DNA from: a virus | Strand: one strand, 5' to 3' | DNA: 64,000 nucleotides | Virus record (IMG/VR): IMGVR_UViG_3300032322_001765 | Coordinates: 156,868 to 220,867 of that record | In this document: positions 19,118-25,986 of the stretch, piece by piece | Layout of the letters: each line of letters opens with the position of its first letter | How positions within the stretch are numbered: the first letter of the stretch is position 1 | Position numbers and translations under genes: made by a program | Notes under the pieces: model-generated | Seen by the model: the letters and a program-made list of their open reading frames with translations, nothing else | Databases searched by the model: none | What the model was told of the DNA's origin: nothing

Positions 19118-20186
19118 TTTCTATCCACTGATCATTGGGTTGACTTATATCTACATTTTTAAATTCACCGCATACTCTGGCACAGGTAATTAATTTTTCT
19201 TCATTCCATTTTTTGTGCCAAATATTTTGCCAAATTTCAGAATCAATCACATTTTTTATTCCGTTTAGTGCATTAAGTTTTTCTACACCACCAAAATCTT
19301 CAATTAGTTTAGTGTATTGATTTTTTATATCTTCGCTTACATTATGATTGATATATTCAGGATCATAGTATGTATAGGGTATGGAACTTACCCAACAACA
19401 AGGAAGTATGGTTTTGTATGCGTCAATGTAGATTTCTTTAAGATTTAAAACATGGCAGTTAATTTTTGCCTCAGCTATAAGTTGTTTATAAGAATTAATT
19501 ACCTCTTTTGGCATAAACTTAATAGTAGTTTCAGTTGGGGGTTCAATTGTATGTGTATAGTTTCCTTCTTTATCTACAACATCGTATTTTGGTTCTACTA
19601 AAAAGCGTGAACTATTTTTTACAACAAATTTTGAGAAACCTAAACTTTTGGCTACTACCCTACATTCTTCTGTTTGATGCTCATTGTGTTTAAATTTTAT
19701 AAATGTCCATTCGGCGATTCCCCCTGCATCAATAAAAGCTTTTGCATTTTTTATTACAGTATTGTAATTAGTGCCTATCCTATATAATGAATGCGTATCA
19801 ACTAATCCGTCAAGTGCGAAATGAACACAGTGATCTACAGGAAGTGCCTTAGCTAAATCTATCCACCATGACGGCTTTCTAGCTCCGCCATTGGTGTGTA
19901 TGGCAATTCGTACATTTGGATTCACATGTTTGATGTACACACACATTTCTATTAGGTCATCATGCAGCATAGGATCACCAAAATTGCCGCAAAAATATAT
20001 ACATCGGACTAAGTTTAAAATTTCAGGAGAGATGATCTTTTTAAACTCAATTAGTGTCCACTGAGTTAATTTTAAATATGGATTAGGCAACCCACCGTGA
20101 TGATTTCTGGCACACATGGGGCACCTTGCCTGACAATTATTAGTTAGCTCTATGTGAATAGATTTTAATTCATTAAATTTAAACAT
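19101..20186 (-). CDS. Radical SAM/SPASM protein
   Basis: This 361-residue protein has the cluster motif TNNCQARCPMCARNHHGG (Cys18, Cys22, Cys25) and a GNFGDPMLHDD stretch in place of GGEP. FALDGLVDTHSLYRIG and a C-terminal SPASM-type cysteine set (CHVLNLK, LPCCWVSS, CARVCGEFKN) follow. It is a paralogue of the 17137-18186 product. It is coupled by an 8-nt overlap to the methyltransferase-like gene upstream. Confidence 0.87.
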   Translation of the reverse strand: MFKFNELKSIHIELTNNCQARCPMCARNHHGGLPNPYLKLTQWTLIEFKKIISPEILNLVRCIYFCGNFGDPMLHDDLIEMCVYIKHVNPNVRIAIHTNGGARKPSWWIDLAKALPVDHCVHFALDGLVDTHSLYRIGTNYNTVIKNAKAFIDAGGIAEWTFIKFKHNEHQTEECRVVAKSLGFSKFVVKNSSRFLVEPKYDVVDKEGNYTHTIEPPTETTIKFMPKEVINSYKQLIAEAKINCHVLNLKEIYIDAYKTILPCCWVSSIPYTYYDPEYINHNVSEDIKNQYTKLIEDFGGVEKLNALNGIKNVIDSEIWQNIWHKKWNEEKLITCARVCGEFKNVDISQPNDQWIETNSLT

Positions 20187-20805
20187 TCGCCTTTCCTATA
20201 ATCATGTATCTGTCATACAATGGCAATTCAAGTTTTTTTGCATTATAAACATGTAGTTTGCATTGATCTATAAAATGAGTTAAACTATTGGCAATTCGTA
20301 TGTGTTCATCAATTTTGTAATTATTACTTTGTACTACAATCAAACTATTGTGCGGTAAACAAGTTAACCATGTATCATATTGTTCTTGTGTAATGTGTTC
20401 ACAACTAGTGTTGATAATAATATCTGCATTACTGTGAATTGCACACATATCCGATGTAATTGCTGTAAATCTTCCTTGCATTTCTTCTTTTTTATTCATA
20501 GTTCTAGCTATTTCTTCACAACTAGGATCTATATCGATGGTACGAATATACTTAATAGAAATTTTACTTTGAAAAAGAAAACTAGCAAGAGTGCCGACCC
20601 ACCCGCCGTGTATGTCAATACTGACAGGAAAATTTAAACTTTTATCTTGTTCTGAACTGATAAAACTTTCTAAAGTTTCAATTAACCACTCTTTGCTTTG
20701 TATCTGTCCTCGCCAAAAGGCGTCTAGTGTACGTTTGGGGTCTTTGCTCTCACGAATGGCACACATCCAATAATGCAAGTGTTCAGTGTCTATATTCATG
20801 TTCAA
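20179..20805 (-). CDS. Class I SAM-methyltransferase-like protein
   Basis: This 208-residue protein has a Rossmann-type core. SIDIHGGWVGTLASFLFQ occupies motif I, TIDIDPSCEEIARTMN motif II, and ADIIINTSCEHI the motif IV region. The glycine motif is less canonical than in the 1806-2435 product. No membrane segment. It sits between radical SAM genes in one minus-strand operon; its ATG follows the stop of the 20806 gene directly. Target unknown. Confidence 0.65.
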   Translation of the reverse strand: MNMNIDTEHLHYWMCAIRESKDPKRTLDAFWRGQIQSKEWLIETLESFISSEQDKSLNFPVSIDIHGGWVGTLASFLFQSKISIKYIRTIDIDPSCEEIARTMNKKEEMQGRFTAITSDMCAIHSNADIIINTSCEHITQEQYDTWLTCLPHNSLIVVQSNNYKIDEHIRIANSLTHFIDQCKLHVYNAKKLELPLYDRYMIIGKANV

Positions 20806-21819
20806 CTATTCTGTTAACTTGCATTTTGGTATTTTGCTATCTGCCGAACTCACACAGCTAGGGGTTATACACTTTTTTGGCGAGCCAAATAATTTAAAAC
20901 CATCAGTTAATGTTCCTAATGGTTGGTCGTGGCAACTATAACTTCTTTTAATTTCATCTCCCCGTATTATAACACTTTGATACCCTGAATTGCAATACCA
21001 ACCTTTAAAATTATTAAAACCAAAAGAATTAAATCTTTCTGCTTGGTCAAACAAGTACTCATTGTTGTCTTGGTCATACAAGCTTATTTGATATATTTCT
21101 TGCTCCTTTGCCTTTTGGGGGAACCCATTTTGCATTATTGCAATCATTTCGTTTGTGTATCCATCTACAATTGCACTGGCGGTGTCGTTACTCTGTGGCT
21201 TTAGTGTGACATTGATTCCTTTATCATGAAATCTATTACACCTATCATACAACTCATAAAATTGATCTGGTACCATAACTTGATTAATGGTTACGTGAAC
21301 ATTTTCTCCCATTAAGAATAAACATTTTTCTGCAAATTCATTTTCATTCGCAAACTCACTATGATAACTTGCAGTAATTGATTTGCGTTGAAATAGTTCA
21401 GTAGACATGCACCAATTTCCCCACCATTTTTTGCTTGGACTTAAATTAGTAGTCATGTGTATACTTTGGTATGGGGTGATACCATCTTCAAGGTATTTTA
21501 ATAAAGATAATAAATGTTTATAAGCAGTTGGTTCTCCGCCACTAAAGGACCAATGAAATTTATTAAATCTATTTTGCCTTGCTTGAGTTTTTATTGAATC
21601 TATTGTTTGAATGTATTTTTGAAAATCCGAATAGTCAGGCGTTTGGCTATTAGCATAAGGCCAACAATAGCTGCACTTATAATTACAGAACCTACCAAGA
21701 ATCCAACTAATATTAAAGACATCATCTTTTATTAAAGTTTGTTGACCAAATTTTACTATTTTCTCAAATGGAATTTTTGTAAAATCGATCATACTGTTCT
21801 TTGAGCCAGTCGTAGTCAT
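20806..21819 (-). CDS. Radical SAM protein with C-terminal cysteine cluster
   Basis: This 337-residue protein has the cluster motif GRFCNYKCSYCWPY (Cys45, Cys49, Cys52), FSGGEPTAYKH, and a C-terminal auxiliary cysteine region (GWYCNSGYQSV, YSCHDQPLG, CITPSCVSS). The annotated start lies 56 nt inside the upstream gene; an internal Met at residue 10 is a possible alternative. Same architecture as 11792-12700 and 18179-19117. Confidence 0.87.
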   Translation of the reverse strand: MTTTGSKNSMIDFTKIPFEKIVKFGQQTLIKDDVFNISWILGRFCNYKCSYCWPYANSQTPDYSDFQKYIQTIDSIKTQARQNRFNKFHWSFSGGEPTAYKHLLSLLKYLEDGITPYQSIHMTTNLSPSKKWWGNWCMSTELFQRKSITASYHSEFANENEFAEKCLFLMGENVHVTINQVMVPDQFYELYDRCNRFHDKGINVTLKPQSNDTASAIVDGYTNEMIAIMQNGFPQKAKEQEIYQISLYDQDNNEYLFDQAERFNSFGFNNFKGWYCNSGYQSVIIRGDEIKRSYSCHDQPLGTLTDGFKLFGSPKKCITPSCVSSADSKIPKCKLTE

Positions 21820-23365
21820 TTATCCTTTTTAATACTTCTGTATCATTCTTGTTAGCCATCGCAAATTCTTTGCCTGCAATAGCTCCGTCAATTGCAAATT
21901 CGCCGTACTTCTTATCTTTGCCTACTGTACACCAAACGTTTAATCTGTCGTTAGTTTCAATTGAGTTTTGTCTATCAATTATTTGACTTGCTAACTTTAC
22001 GCATTCTCTAAATGCACTTCGCCATGTATTGAATGGATCCGTATTAAAATTAGTATAATTACTTAGTTTAATTACAGGTTCGTATAAATTACTTATACTT
22101 GTAGTCATATCAGGTTTATTAGTTTGCATATGTAACGTGTAGAATCTGGGTAATAGCTTTACACCACCGTACCCATATATTAACCCATTAATTGGATTAA
22201 CGCTGCGCCAAACTCTAACTTTGGCTTGTTCATAAAAAGGTACACTAAAATCAAAAGAAAAATCATCAACTAATGATGCATCGGCATCTACTACCCAAAA
22301 ATAATCTGTTTTTGCAATCTTAGCAGCAGCAATGTGTGCTTGATGTATCCCTGCTATGCCGTCAATTCTTTTTGCTTTTGGATATTTTTTAAGTACTAGT
22401 TCAAAATTTTTTTCAGCGTTTGGTTCACCGTAGCTTATGAATATTACGTCAAATTCACCTGGGTATTTGTATTTTATAAATGTTTCAGGACTTCTTCTGC
22501 TTACAGGAATTTCTTCTTTGTATTCTTTGCTAGCATTTGGTTGAAATACATCTACAATTCTTCCATCATTTGTTATAGAACTTAACGATCTACCTAATCG
22601 ATTACATTCAAACAATATATCATCTTTATATAATTCATACTGAGCTTCAAATAGGTTATCTAAATGTTCAAAATCTTTGATATCCCCTATATTAAAATTT
22701 TGTTTTGACAATGCGATATATGCTGCCTGCCTGGCGCCCAATATAGCCCAAACTCCATTTTCAACGTCTGTGCCTAAATGCATCCATCTCCAAAGTCTTT
22801 CATAATTTCTCCAGTTGATTTCTGAAATTTCTTTTACGAATATATCATTTTCCATACATAGTTTGATGCCTTCCCTAAACCCACTTCTCCAAGCTTGCTT
22901 TGGACTTGAATTTATGTTTACATCACTTAAACTACGATTTAATTGTAGATAATTTTTAAAATCAAAATCAACACTATTAGGATTGGAGCTGTTTTCATGG
23001 GTACGCATAGTTTTCAGTTTTTCTACTGGCCAAACTTTGATACCACCGTTACCATACGTATTTCCATTAATGTTGTTTTTACCACTAAAGCTTATTACAC
23101 TGTCGGATACGTTTACGGTATCGACTAGATTCAGTTCAATTTGCAATAAATTATCGTGTACGTAGTTATCACCATCAACAATAATAACGTGACTATGATT
23201 TTCAACAAGATTTGCAACAGCTTTGTGTGCAGTGTCGCTTCCCTTTATATTGTCAACACGCAGTGCATTTGGACAAATTTCTAGTAAGCGTAAGTAATTG
23301 GCTTCTTTGTTTTCCTCTTGATAACTTAGAAAAACGACTGGATAATTTTGAATTTTGAATAGCAT
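21764..23365 (-). CDS. Tandem-duplicated glycosyltransferase-like protein
   Basis: This 533-residue protein is built from two homologous halves. VVFLSYQEENKEANYLRLLE, IIVDGDNYV, GGIKVWPVEKLKTM and AWRSGFREGIKL in the first half match DVIFISYGEPNAEKNFELVL, WVVDADASLV, GGVKLLPRFYTLHM and TWRSAFRECVKL in the second. The VDGD/VDAD strands look like a GT-A nucleotide-sugar DxD site, so a sugar-transfer role is inferred. It is the first gene of the 19.1-23.4 kb minus operon; an AATAAATA box lies 5 nt before its ATG. Confidence 0.6.
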   Translation of the reverse strand: MLFKIQNYPVVFLSYQEENKEANYLRLLEICPNALRVDNIKGSDTAHKAVANLVENHSHVIIVDGDNYVHDNLLQIELNLVDTVNVSDSVISFSGKNNINGNTYGNGGIKVWPVEKLKTMRTHENSSNPNSVDFDFKNYLQLNRSLSDVNINSSPKQAWRSGFREGIKLCMENDIFVKEISEINWRNYERLWRWMHLGTDVENGVWAILGARQAAYIALSKQNFNIGDIKDFEHLDNLFEAQYELYKDDILFECNRLGRSLSSITNDGRIVDVFQPNASKEYKEEIPVSRRSPETFIKYKYPGEFDVIFISYGEPNAEKNFELVLKKYPKAKRIDGIAGIHQAHIAAAKIAKTDYFWVVDADASLVDDFSFDFSVPFYEQAKVRVWRSVNPINGLIYGYGGVKLLPRFYTLHMQTNKPDMTTSISNLYEPVIKLSNYTNFNTDPFNTWRSAFRECVKLASQIIDRQNSIETNDRLNVWCTVGKDKKYGEFAIDGAIAGKEFAMANKNDTEVLKRINDYDWLKEQYDRFYKNSI

Positions 23366-23370
23366 GACAA

Positions 23371-23378
23371 TATTTATT
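23371..23378 (-). promoter_or_regulatory. T4-late-promoter-like box
   Basis: Minus-strand AATAAATA ends 5 nt before the ATG at 23365. No Shine-Dalgarno sequence is seen. Confidence 0.4.
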
Positions 23379-23401
23379 AGAAAAAACGGGCAAATAAGTA
23401 T

Positions 23402-23430
23402 TTGACTATATAGATATCTTATTGTACAAT
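23402..23430 (+). promoter_or_regulatory. Sigma70 promoter
   Basis: TTGACT (23402-23407), a 17-bp spacer and TACAAT (23425-23430). It starts the plus-strand RNA region and drives the short unit that ends at the 23671 terminator. Confidence 0.75.
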
Positions 23431-23478
23431 GTGTACATTGAAAATGCGTAAAAAAGCTAGATAATTTAAGCTTTTATT

Positions 23479-23643
23479 ATGCCAGGACTAAATAACTTTA
23501 CTATGATGAACTTTACTTGTAAAAATACGATGCTGCATGAAGGGCTATGGTCAGTTTTAGCCATAGAGTCTTTTGCGCCTGTATATCCAACAAGTATCCG
23601 TGGCACAAATGATAATCAAAGCGGCTACCGGGGAACGGAATAA
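23479..23643 (+). CDS. Possible 54-residue peptide or small RNA, own promoter and terminator
   Basis: An ATG-to-TAA frame of 54 codons (MPGLNNFTMM start, RGTNDNQSGYRGTE end) fills a monocistronic unit between a sigma70 promoter and a strong terminator. There is no Shine-Dalgarno sequence before the ATG, and the DNA contains inverted repeats (CTATGG...CCATAG), so it could equally be a non-coding RNA of about 260 nt. I recognise no family. It lies directly beside the radical SAM block, so a precursor-peptide role is possible but unproven. Confidence 0.35.
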   Translation: MPGLNNFTMMNFTCKNTMLHEGLWSVLAIESFAPVYPTSIRGTNDNQSGYRGTE

Positions 23644-23670
23644 ACAAGTAACATTATAAAAGTTTATACG

Positions 23671-23703
23671 AACCCTGGAAATTTAAAATCTCCAGGGTTT
23701 TTT
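23671..23703 (+). terminator. Rho-independent terminator
   Basis: A 9-bp stem AACCCTGGA/TCCAGGGTT is followed by a run of T. It closes the short transcript started at about 23437. Confidence 0.85.
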
Positions 23704-23722
23704 GTTGCAGGAATACAACACT

Positions 23723-23881
23723 ATGATTGACAAAATAACAGAAAATGATATAAAATTCGGTTCGCTTGATAACAAAAAGTGGTATGAAGAACATGTGTTA
23801 TCAAAAGAACAACTAGATTTGTTAATAAAAAACAAATTTGATAGGTATAAAAATTATCAAATAGACAAGGTTGATTGCTAA
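23723..23881 (+). CDS. Small hypothetical protein (52 aa)
   Basis: The protein starts MIDKITENDI and ends NYQIDKVDC; it is charged, Lys/Asp-rich and probably helical. AGGA lies about 10 nt upstream of the ATG. No family recognised. A 67-codon frame on the opposite strand is its shadow. It lies downstream of a terminator, so it would rely on read-through or an unseen promoter. Confidence 0.55.
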   Translation: MIDKITENDIKFGSLDNKKWYEEHVLSKEQLDLLIKNKFDRYKNYQIDKVDC

Positions 23882-24147
23882 TTTTTATACAAGTGTTTAG
23901 AGAGAACGAGGCTCTTAGGTTCACTATAAAAAATCTTTAACGGGCGGACAGTATACATGAAGTATATGGCGAAAACATATATAGTAAGACTACTGGTTGG
24001 AACGTCGATTCTAACATAATGCGAGATAACTCGCATTATTCTAAAGCATACTCAGTGATATAGGGTACAGTCGGGATGCCGTAATGGATCCTTTTAGATG
24101 AGCGGTTCAACTCCGTTAATAGTATGTTTCAGAATAATAATTACAAT
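23882..24147 (+). other. Intergenic region with tRNA-like remnants
   Basis: No convincing gene is seen in 266 bp. Two T-arm-like elements occur: GTTGGAA/TCTAAC near 23996-24018, and AGCGG-TTCAACT-CCGTT near 24100-24117. There is also a hairpin AATGCGAG/CTCGCATT near 24019-24040. Neither T-arm can be extended to a complete cloverleaf by eye, so they may be decayed tRNA genes or part of a structured leader. Confidence 0.35.
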
Positions 24148-24223
24148 TGGGGATTCGCCAAGTTGGTAAGGCACCGGATTTTGATTCCGGCATTCGGTGG
24201 TTCGAGTCCATCATCCCCAGCCA
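24148..24223 (+). tRNA. tRNA-Gln(TTG)
   Basis: Acceptor TGGGGAT pairs with ATCCCCA; anticodon stem CCGGA/TCCGG with loop TTTTGAT; T-loop TTCGAGT; CCA is encoded. First tRNA of the array. Confidence 0.93.
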
Positions 24224-24225
24224 TT

Positions 24226-24302
24226 GCCCCAATAACTCAGTGGACTAGAGTACTGTGCTACGAACGCAGGAGTCGGAGGTTCGAATCCTTCTTGGGGTAC
24301 CA
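24226..24302 (+). tRNA. tRNA-Arg(ACG)
   Basis: Acceptor GCCCCAA/TTGGGGT, anticodon loop CTACGAA in stem CTGTG/CGCAG, T-loop TTCGAAT, encoded CCA. A34 would need TadA editing to inosine. Only 2 nt separate it from tRNA-Gln. Confidence 0.9.
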
Positions 24303-24308
24303 TTCTTG

Positions 24309-24337
24309 TTGACTAAATACGTTTGCTTGTTTAATAT
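24309..24337 (+). promoter_or_regulatory. Sigma70 promoter of the pqqA-like gene
   Basis: TTGACT (24309-24314), 17-bp spacer and TAATAT (24332-24337). Transcription would start about 20 nt before the ATG, upstream of an AGGAGGT ribosome binding site. Confidence 0.75.
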
Positions 24338-24362
24338 GAGCGTTCTTATACAGGAGGTAAAC

Positions 24363-24434
24363 ATGTGGACTAAACCTACAGCACAGGATATGCGTTTTGG
24401 TTTTGAAATCACTATGTATATTGCAAATCGCTAA
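24363..24434 (+). CDS. pqqA: PqqA-like PQQ precursor peptide
   Basis: This 23-residue peptide begins MWTKP and contains RFGFEITMYIANR. In PqqA proteins the substrate signature is G-x-E-[VI]-T-x-Y; Glu15 and Tyr19, cross-linked by the radical SAM enzyme PqqE to form PQQ, are both present at the canonical positions, and the length equals that of Klebsiella PqqA. PQQ is the cofactor of methanol and glucose dehydrogenases. The gene has its own sigma70 promoter, a perfect AGGAGGT Shine-Dalgarno sequence and a terminator. No PqqB, C, D or E homologue is seen in the window, so host enzymes would have to process it. The family call is firm; the benefit to the phage is inference. Confidence 0.9.
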   Translation: MWTKPTAQDMRFGFEITMYIANR

Positions 24435-24452
24435 TATACAACATTGATGGGC

Positions 24453-24479
24453 AAAAAGGTAGCTATGCTACCTTTTTTT
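24453..24479 (+). terminator. Rho-independent terminator after pqqA-like gene
   Basis: AAGGTAGC-TAT-GCTACCTT stem-loop with seven T residues. It separates the pqqA-like transcript from the next tRNA, only 3 nt downstream. Confidence 0.9.
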
Positions 24480-24481
24480 AC

Positions 24482-24557
24482 GGTAGAGTAGCATAGCGGC
24501 TAATGCGCCACCTTCATACGGTGTTTATCGTCAGTTCGAGTCTGACCTCTACTACCA
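24482..24557 (+). tRNA. tRNA-Met(CAT) or Ile2(CAT)
   Basis: Acceptor GGTAGAG/CTCTACT, anticodon loop TTCATAC, T-loop TTCGAGT, encoded CCA. One C-T mismatch at the top of the anticodon stem. Elongator Met versus lysidine-modified Ile2 cannot be settled by eye. Confidence 0.8.
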
Positions 24558-24571
24558 ATAAAGGAAATATT

Positions 24572-24724
24572 ATGCCAATGTATGAAACTACTGTTAGAAC
24601 GCCGAGCGGCGAAGAAAAGAAAAGAATTTATGCGGATACACCGCAAGAGGCTAAAAAACTTTTTGAACAATTGTATGGTGGGCCTAGAGCAGTTCCATAT
24701 ATACCAAAAATAGTACCAAGTTAG
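24572..24724 (+). CDS. Small hypothetical protein (50 aa)
   Basis: The protein starts MPMYETTVRTPSGEEKKRIY and contains ADTPQEAKKLFEQLYG, an alternating strand-helix pattern seen in small phage proteins. AAAGGAAA lies before the ATG. The G of its TAG stop is also the first base of tRNA-Ala. No family assigned. Confidence 0.75.
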   Translation: MPMYETTVRTPSGEEKKRIYADTPQEAKKLFEQLYGGPRAVPYIPKIVPS

Positions 24725-24797
24725 GGGGATTAGTTAAATGGGATAACAACGGCTTTGCAAGCCGTGATTAACAGTTCGATTCTGTTATCCTCCACCA
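24724..24797 (+). tRNA. tRNA-Ala(TGC)
   Basis: Acceptor GGGGGAT/ATCCTCC, anticodon stem ACGGC/GCCGT with loop TTTGCAA, T-loop TTCGATT, encoded CCA. A one-base register shift would read GCA (Cys) but breaks the stem. It shares its first base with the previous stop codon. Confidence 0.82.
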
Positions 24798-24808
24798 AAA
24801 CATTCAAT

Positions 24809-24885
24809 GGTGATGGTAGCTCAGTTGGTAGAGTCCCGGATTGTGATTCCGGTCGTCGTGGGTTCGAGCCCCATCCTTCACCCCA
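24809..24885 (+). tRNA. tRNA-His(GTG)
   Basis: Anticodon stem CCGGA/TCCGG with loop TTGTGAT. Includes the His-specific G-1 opposite C73; acceptor GTGATGG/CCTTCAC has one T-T mismatch; encoded CCA. Confidence 0.88.
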
Positions 24886-24888
24886 AAT

Positions 24889-24966
24889 ACCCTGATGGCG
24901 AAATTGGTAGACGCACCAGTTTAAGGTACTGGATTGTTGAGAGTTCGAGTCTCTCTCAGGGCACCA
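24889..24966 (+). tRNA. tRNA-Leu(AAG)
   Basis: Anticodon stem CCAGT/ACTGG with loop TTAAGGT, T-arm GAGAG-TTCGAGT-CTCTC, encoded CCA. The acceptor starts with an A-C mismatch (ACCCTGA/TCAGGGC). An A34 leucine tRNA is unusual in bacteria. Confidence 0.78.
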
Positions 24967-24968
24967 AT

Positions 24969-25044
24969 GCCGTTCAAGCTAACCAAGTGGAAGCGTCTGT
25001 CTGAAGAACAGAATGGCCTGGAGCGTTACCAGGGGTCGGCACCA
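24969..25044 (+). tRNA. Degenerate tRNA-Phe(GAA)
   Basis: 76 nt with anticodon stem TCTGT/ACAGA, loop CTGAAGA, acceptor GCCGTTC/GGTCGGC (one T-T mismatch) and encoded CCA. The T-stem CCTGG/CCAGG is intact but its loop is AGCGTTA instead of TTCxAxx, and position 8 is A instead of T. Either a specialised or a decaying tRNA. Confidence 0.6.
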
Positions 25045-25048
25045 ATTT

Positions 25049-25077
25049 TTGACAAATATTAAATTATTTGTTATACT
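25049..25077 (+). promoter_or_regulatory. Consensus sigma70 promoter
   Basis: TTGACA (25049-25054), 17-bp spacer, TATACT (25072-25077). It lies just before tRNA-Arg(CCG) and the HNH gene. Confidence 0.85.
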
Positions 25078-25081
25078 TGAT

Positions 25082-25156
25082 GAGTCCTTAGTCTAATGGA
25101 TAAGATACTGCATTCCGATTGCATTGATGCAGGTTCGATTCCTGCAGGACTTACCA
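25082..25156 (+). tRNA. tRNA-Arg(CCG)
   Basis: Acceptor GAGTCCT/AGGACTT, anticodon loop TTCCGAT in stem TGCA/TGCA, T-loop TTCGATT, encoded CCA. Starts only 4 nt after the -10 box, so the 5' end would be close to the transcription start. Confidence 0.85.
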
Positions 25157-25188
25157 AAAGTAAATACTATTTTATATAGGAGATTAAA

Positions 25189-25749
25189 ATGTCTGTCTTA
25201 GCTTTGGATATCACAGGAATCCCTAGACAATGGGTTTCAAACGATATTGCAATCACTTACCATGCAAAAGAGATGGTAGCATGGAGTATTGGTGAAATTG
25301 TTGCACGTTATCGTGGTGGCATTCAAAATAATGGCAAAATGAGTTATCTTGAAACTCCTAGTATTATTGCCATTAAAGGACATGGTTTTGATCCTAGCAA
25401 ACATGGCAAAGTTGCACTTACTAATAAAACATTGTTTGGGCGTGACCGTCATGTATGTGCATACTGCGGCGGACATTTTTCGAATTCAAACAACTTAAGT
25501 CGTGACCATATTTTACCTAAAAGCAGAGGTGGTGCAAACAATTGGATGAATGTGGTTACTGCATGTACTCCATGCAATAACAAGAAAGACAACAAAACAT
25601 TGAAAGAGGCACGAATGGAATTGCTTTATGTTCCCTATGAGCCAAATTTCTTTGAAGCAATGATTTTGCAAAATAGAAATATTCTCGCTGATCAAATGGA
25701 ATACTTAATGACAGGTGTACCAAAACATAGCAGAATTTTGTTATCATAA
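25189..25749 (+). CDS. HNH endonuclease
   Basis: This 186-residue protein has a C-terminal HNH domain. CAYCGG and CTPCNNKK form the zinc-binding CxxC pairs, and LSRDHILPKSRGGANNWMNVV holds the catalytic DH, N and following residues. The N-terminal 85 residues are unassigned and may bind DNA. An AGGAGA ribosome binding site precedes the ATG. It sits inside a tRNA array, a typical place for free-standing HNH homing or mobility nucleases in T4-type phages; that role is inference. Confidence 0.88.
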   Translation: MSVLALDITGIPRQWVSNDIAITYHAKEMVAWSIGEIVARYRGGIQNNGKMSYLETPSIIAIKGHGFDPSKHGKVALTNKTLFGRDRHVCAYCGGHFSNSNNLSRDHILPKSRGGANNWMNVVTACTPCNNKKDNKTLKEARMELLYVPYEPNFFEAMILQNRNILADQMEYLMTGVPKHSRILLS

Positions 25750-25757
25750 TAAAAACA

Positions 25758-25786
25758 TTGACATAAAATGTTTTGTGTGATATGAT
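25758..25786 (+). promoter_or_regulatory. Consensus sigma70 promoter
   Basis: TTGACA (25758-25763), 17-bp spacer, TATGAT (25781-25786), 20 nt before tRNA-Thr. Confidence 0.85.
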
Positions 25787-25805
25787 TGCGTTTAAATAGT
25801 TTTAT

Positions 25806-25880
25806 GCTGGCGTGGCTCAACGGTAGAGCAACGGATTTGTAATCCGTAGGTTGAGGGTTCGATTCCTTTCGCCAGCACCA
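25806..25880 (+). tRNA. tRNA-Thr(TGT)
   Basis: Acceptor GCTGGCG/CGCCAGC, anticodon stem ACGGA/TCCGT with loop TTTGTAA, T-loop TTCGATT, encoded CCA. Confidence 0.92.
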
Positions 25881-25886
25881 TTTTAT

Positions 25887-25962
25887 TGTCTAGTAGCTCA
25901 GTCGGTAGAGCAGGTGACTGTTAATCACCCTGTCGTAGGTTCGATCCCTACCTAGACAGCCA
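25887..25962 (+). tRNA. tRNA-Asn(GTT)
   Basis: Acceptor TGTCTAG/CTAGACA, anticodon stem GGTGA/TCACC with loop CTGTTAA, T-loop TTCGATC, encoded CCA. Confidence 0.93.
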
Positions 25963-25986
25963 AACTTCTTGTATTATAGGTATATT

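Noticed and set aside
9675-21819. A PqqE homologue among the radical SAM proteins, to pair with the PqqA-like peptide
   Set aside because: None shows the PqqE-type CPxxCxYCSNP context, and no PqqB, PqqC or PqqD sequence was found; host enzymes are the simpler explanation.
23721-23924. 67-codon minus-strand frame
   Set aside because: It is antisense to a better-supported 52-residue plus-strand gene and has no ribosome binding site.
24060-24120. An additional tRNA before tRNA-Gln
   Set aside because: A T-arm-like hairpin is visible, but acceptor and anticodon stems could not be completed.
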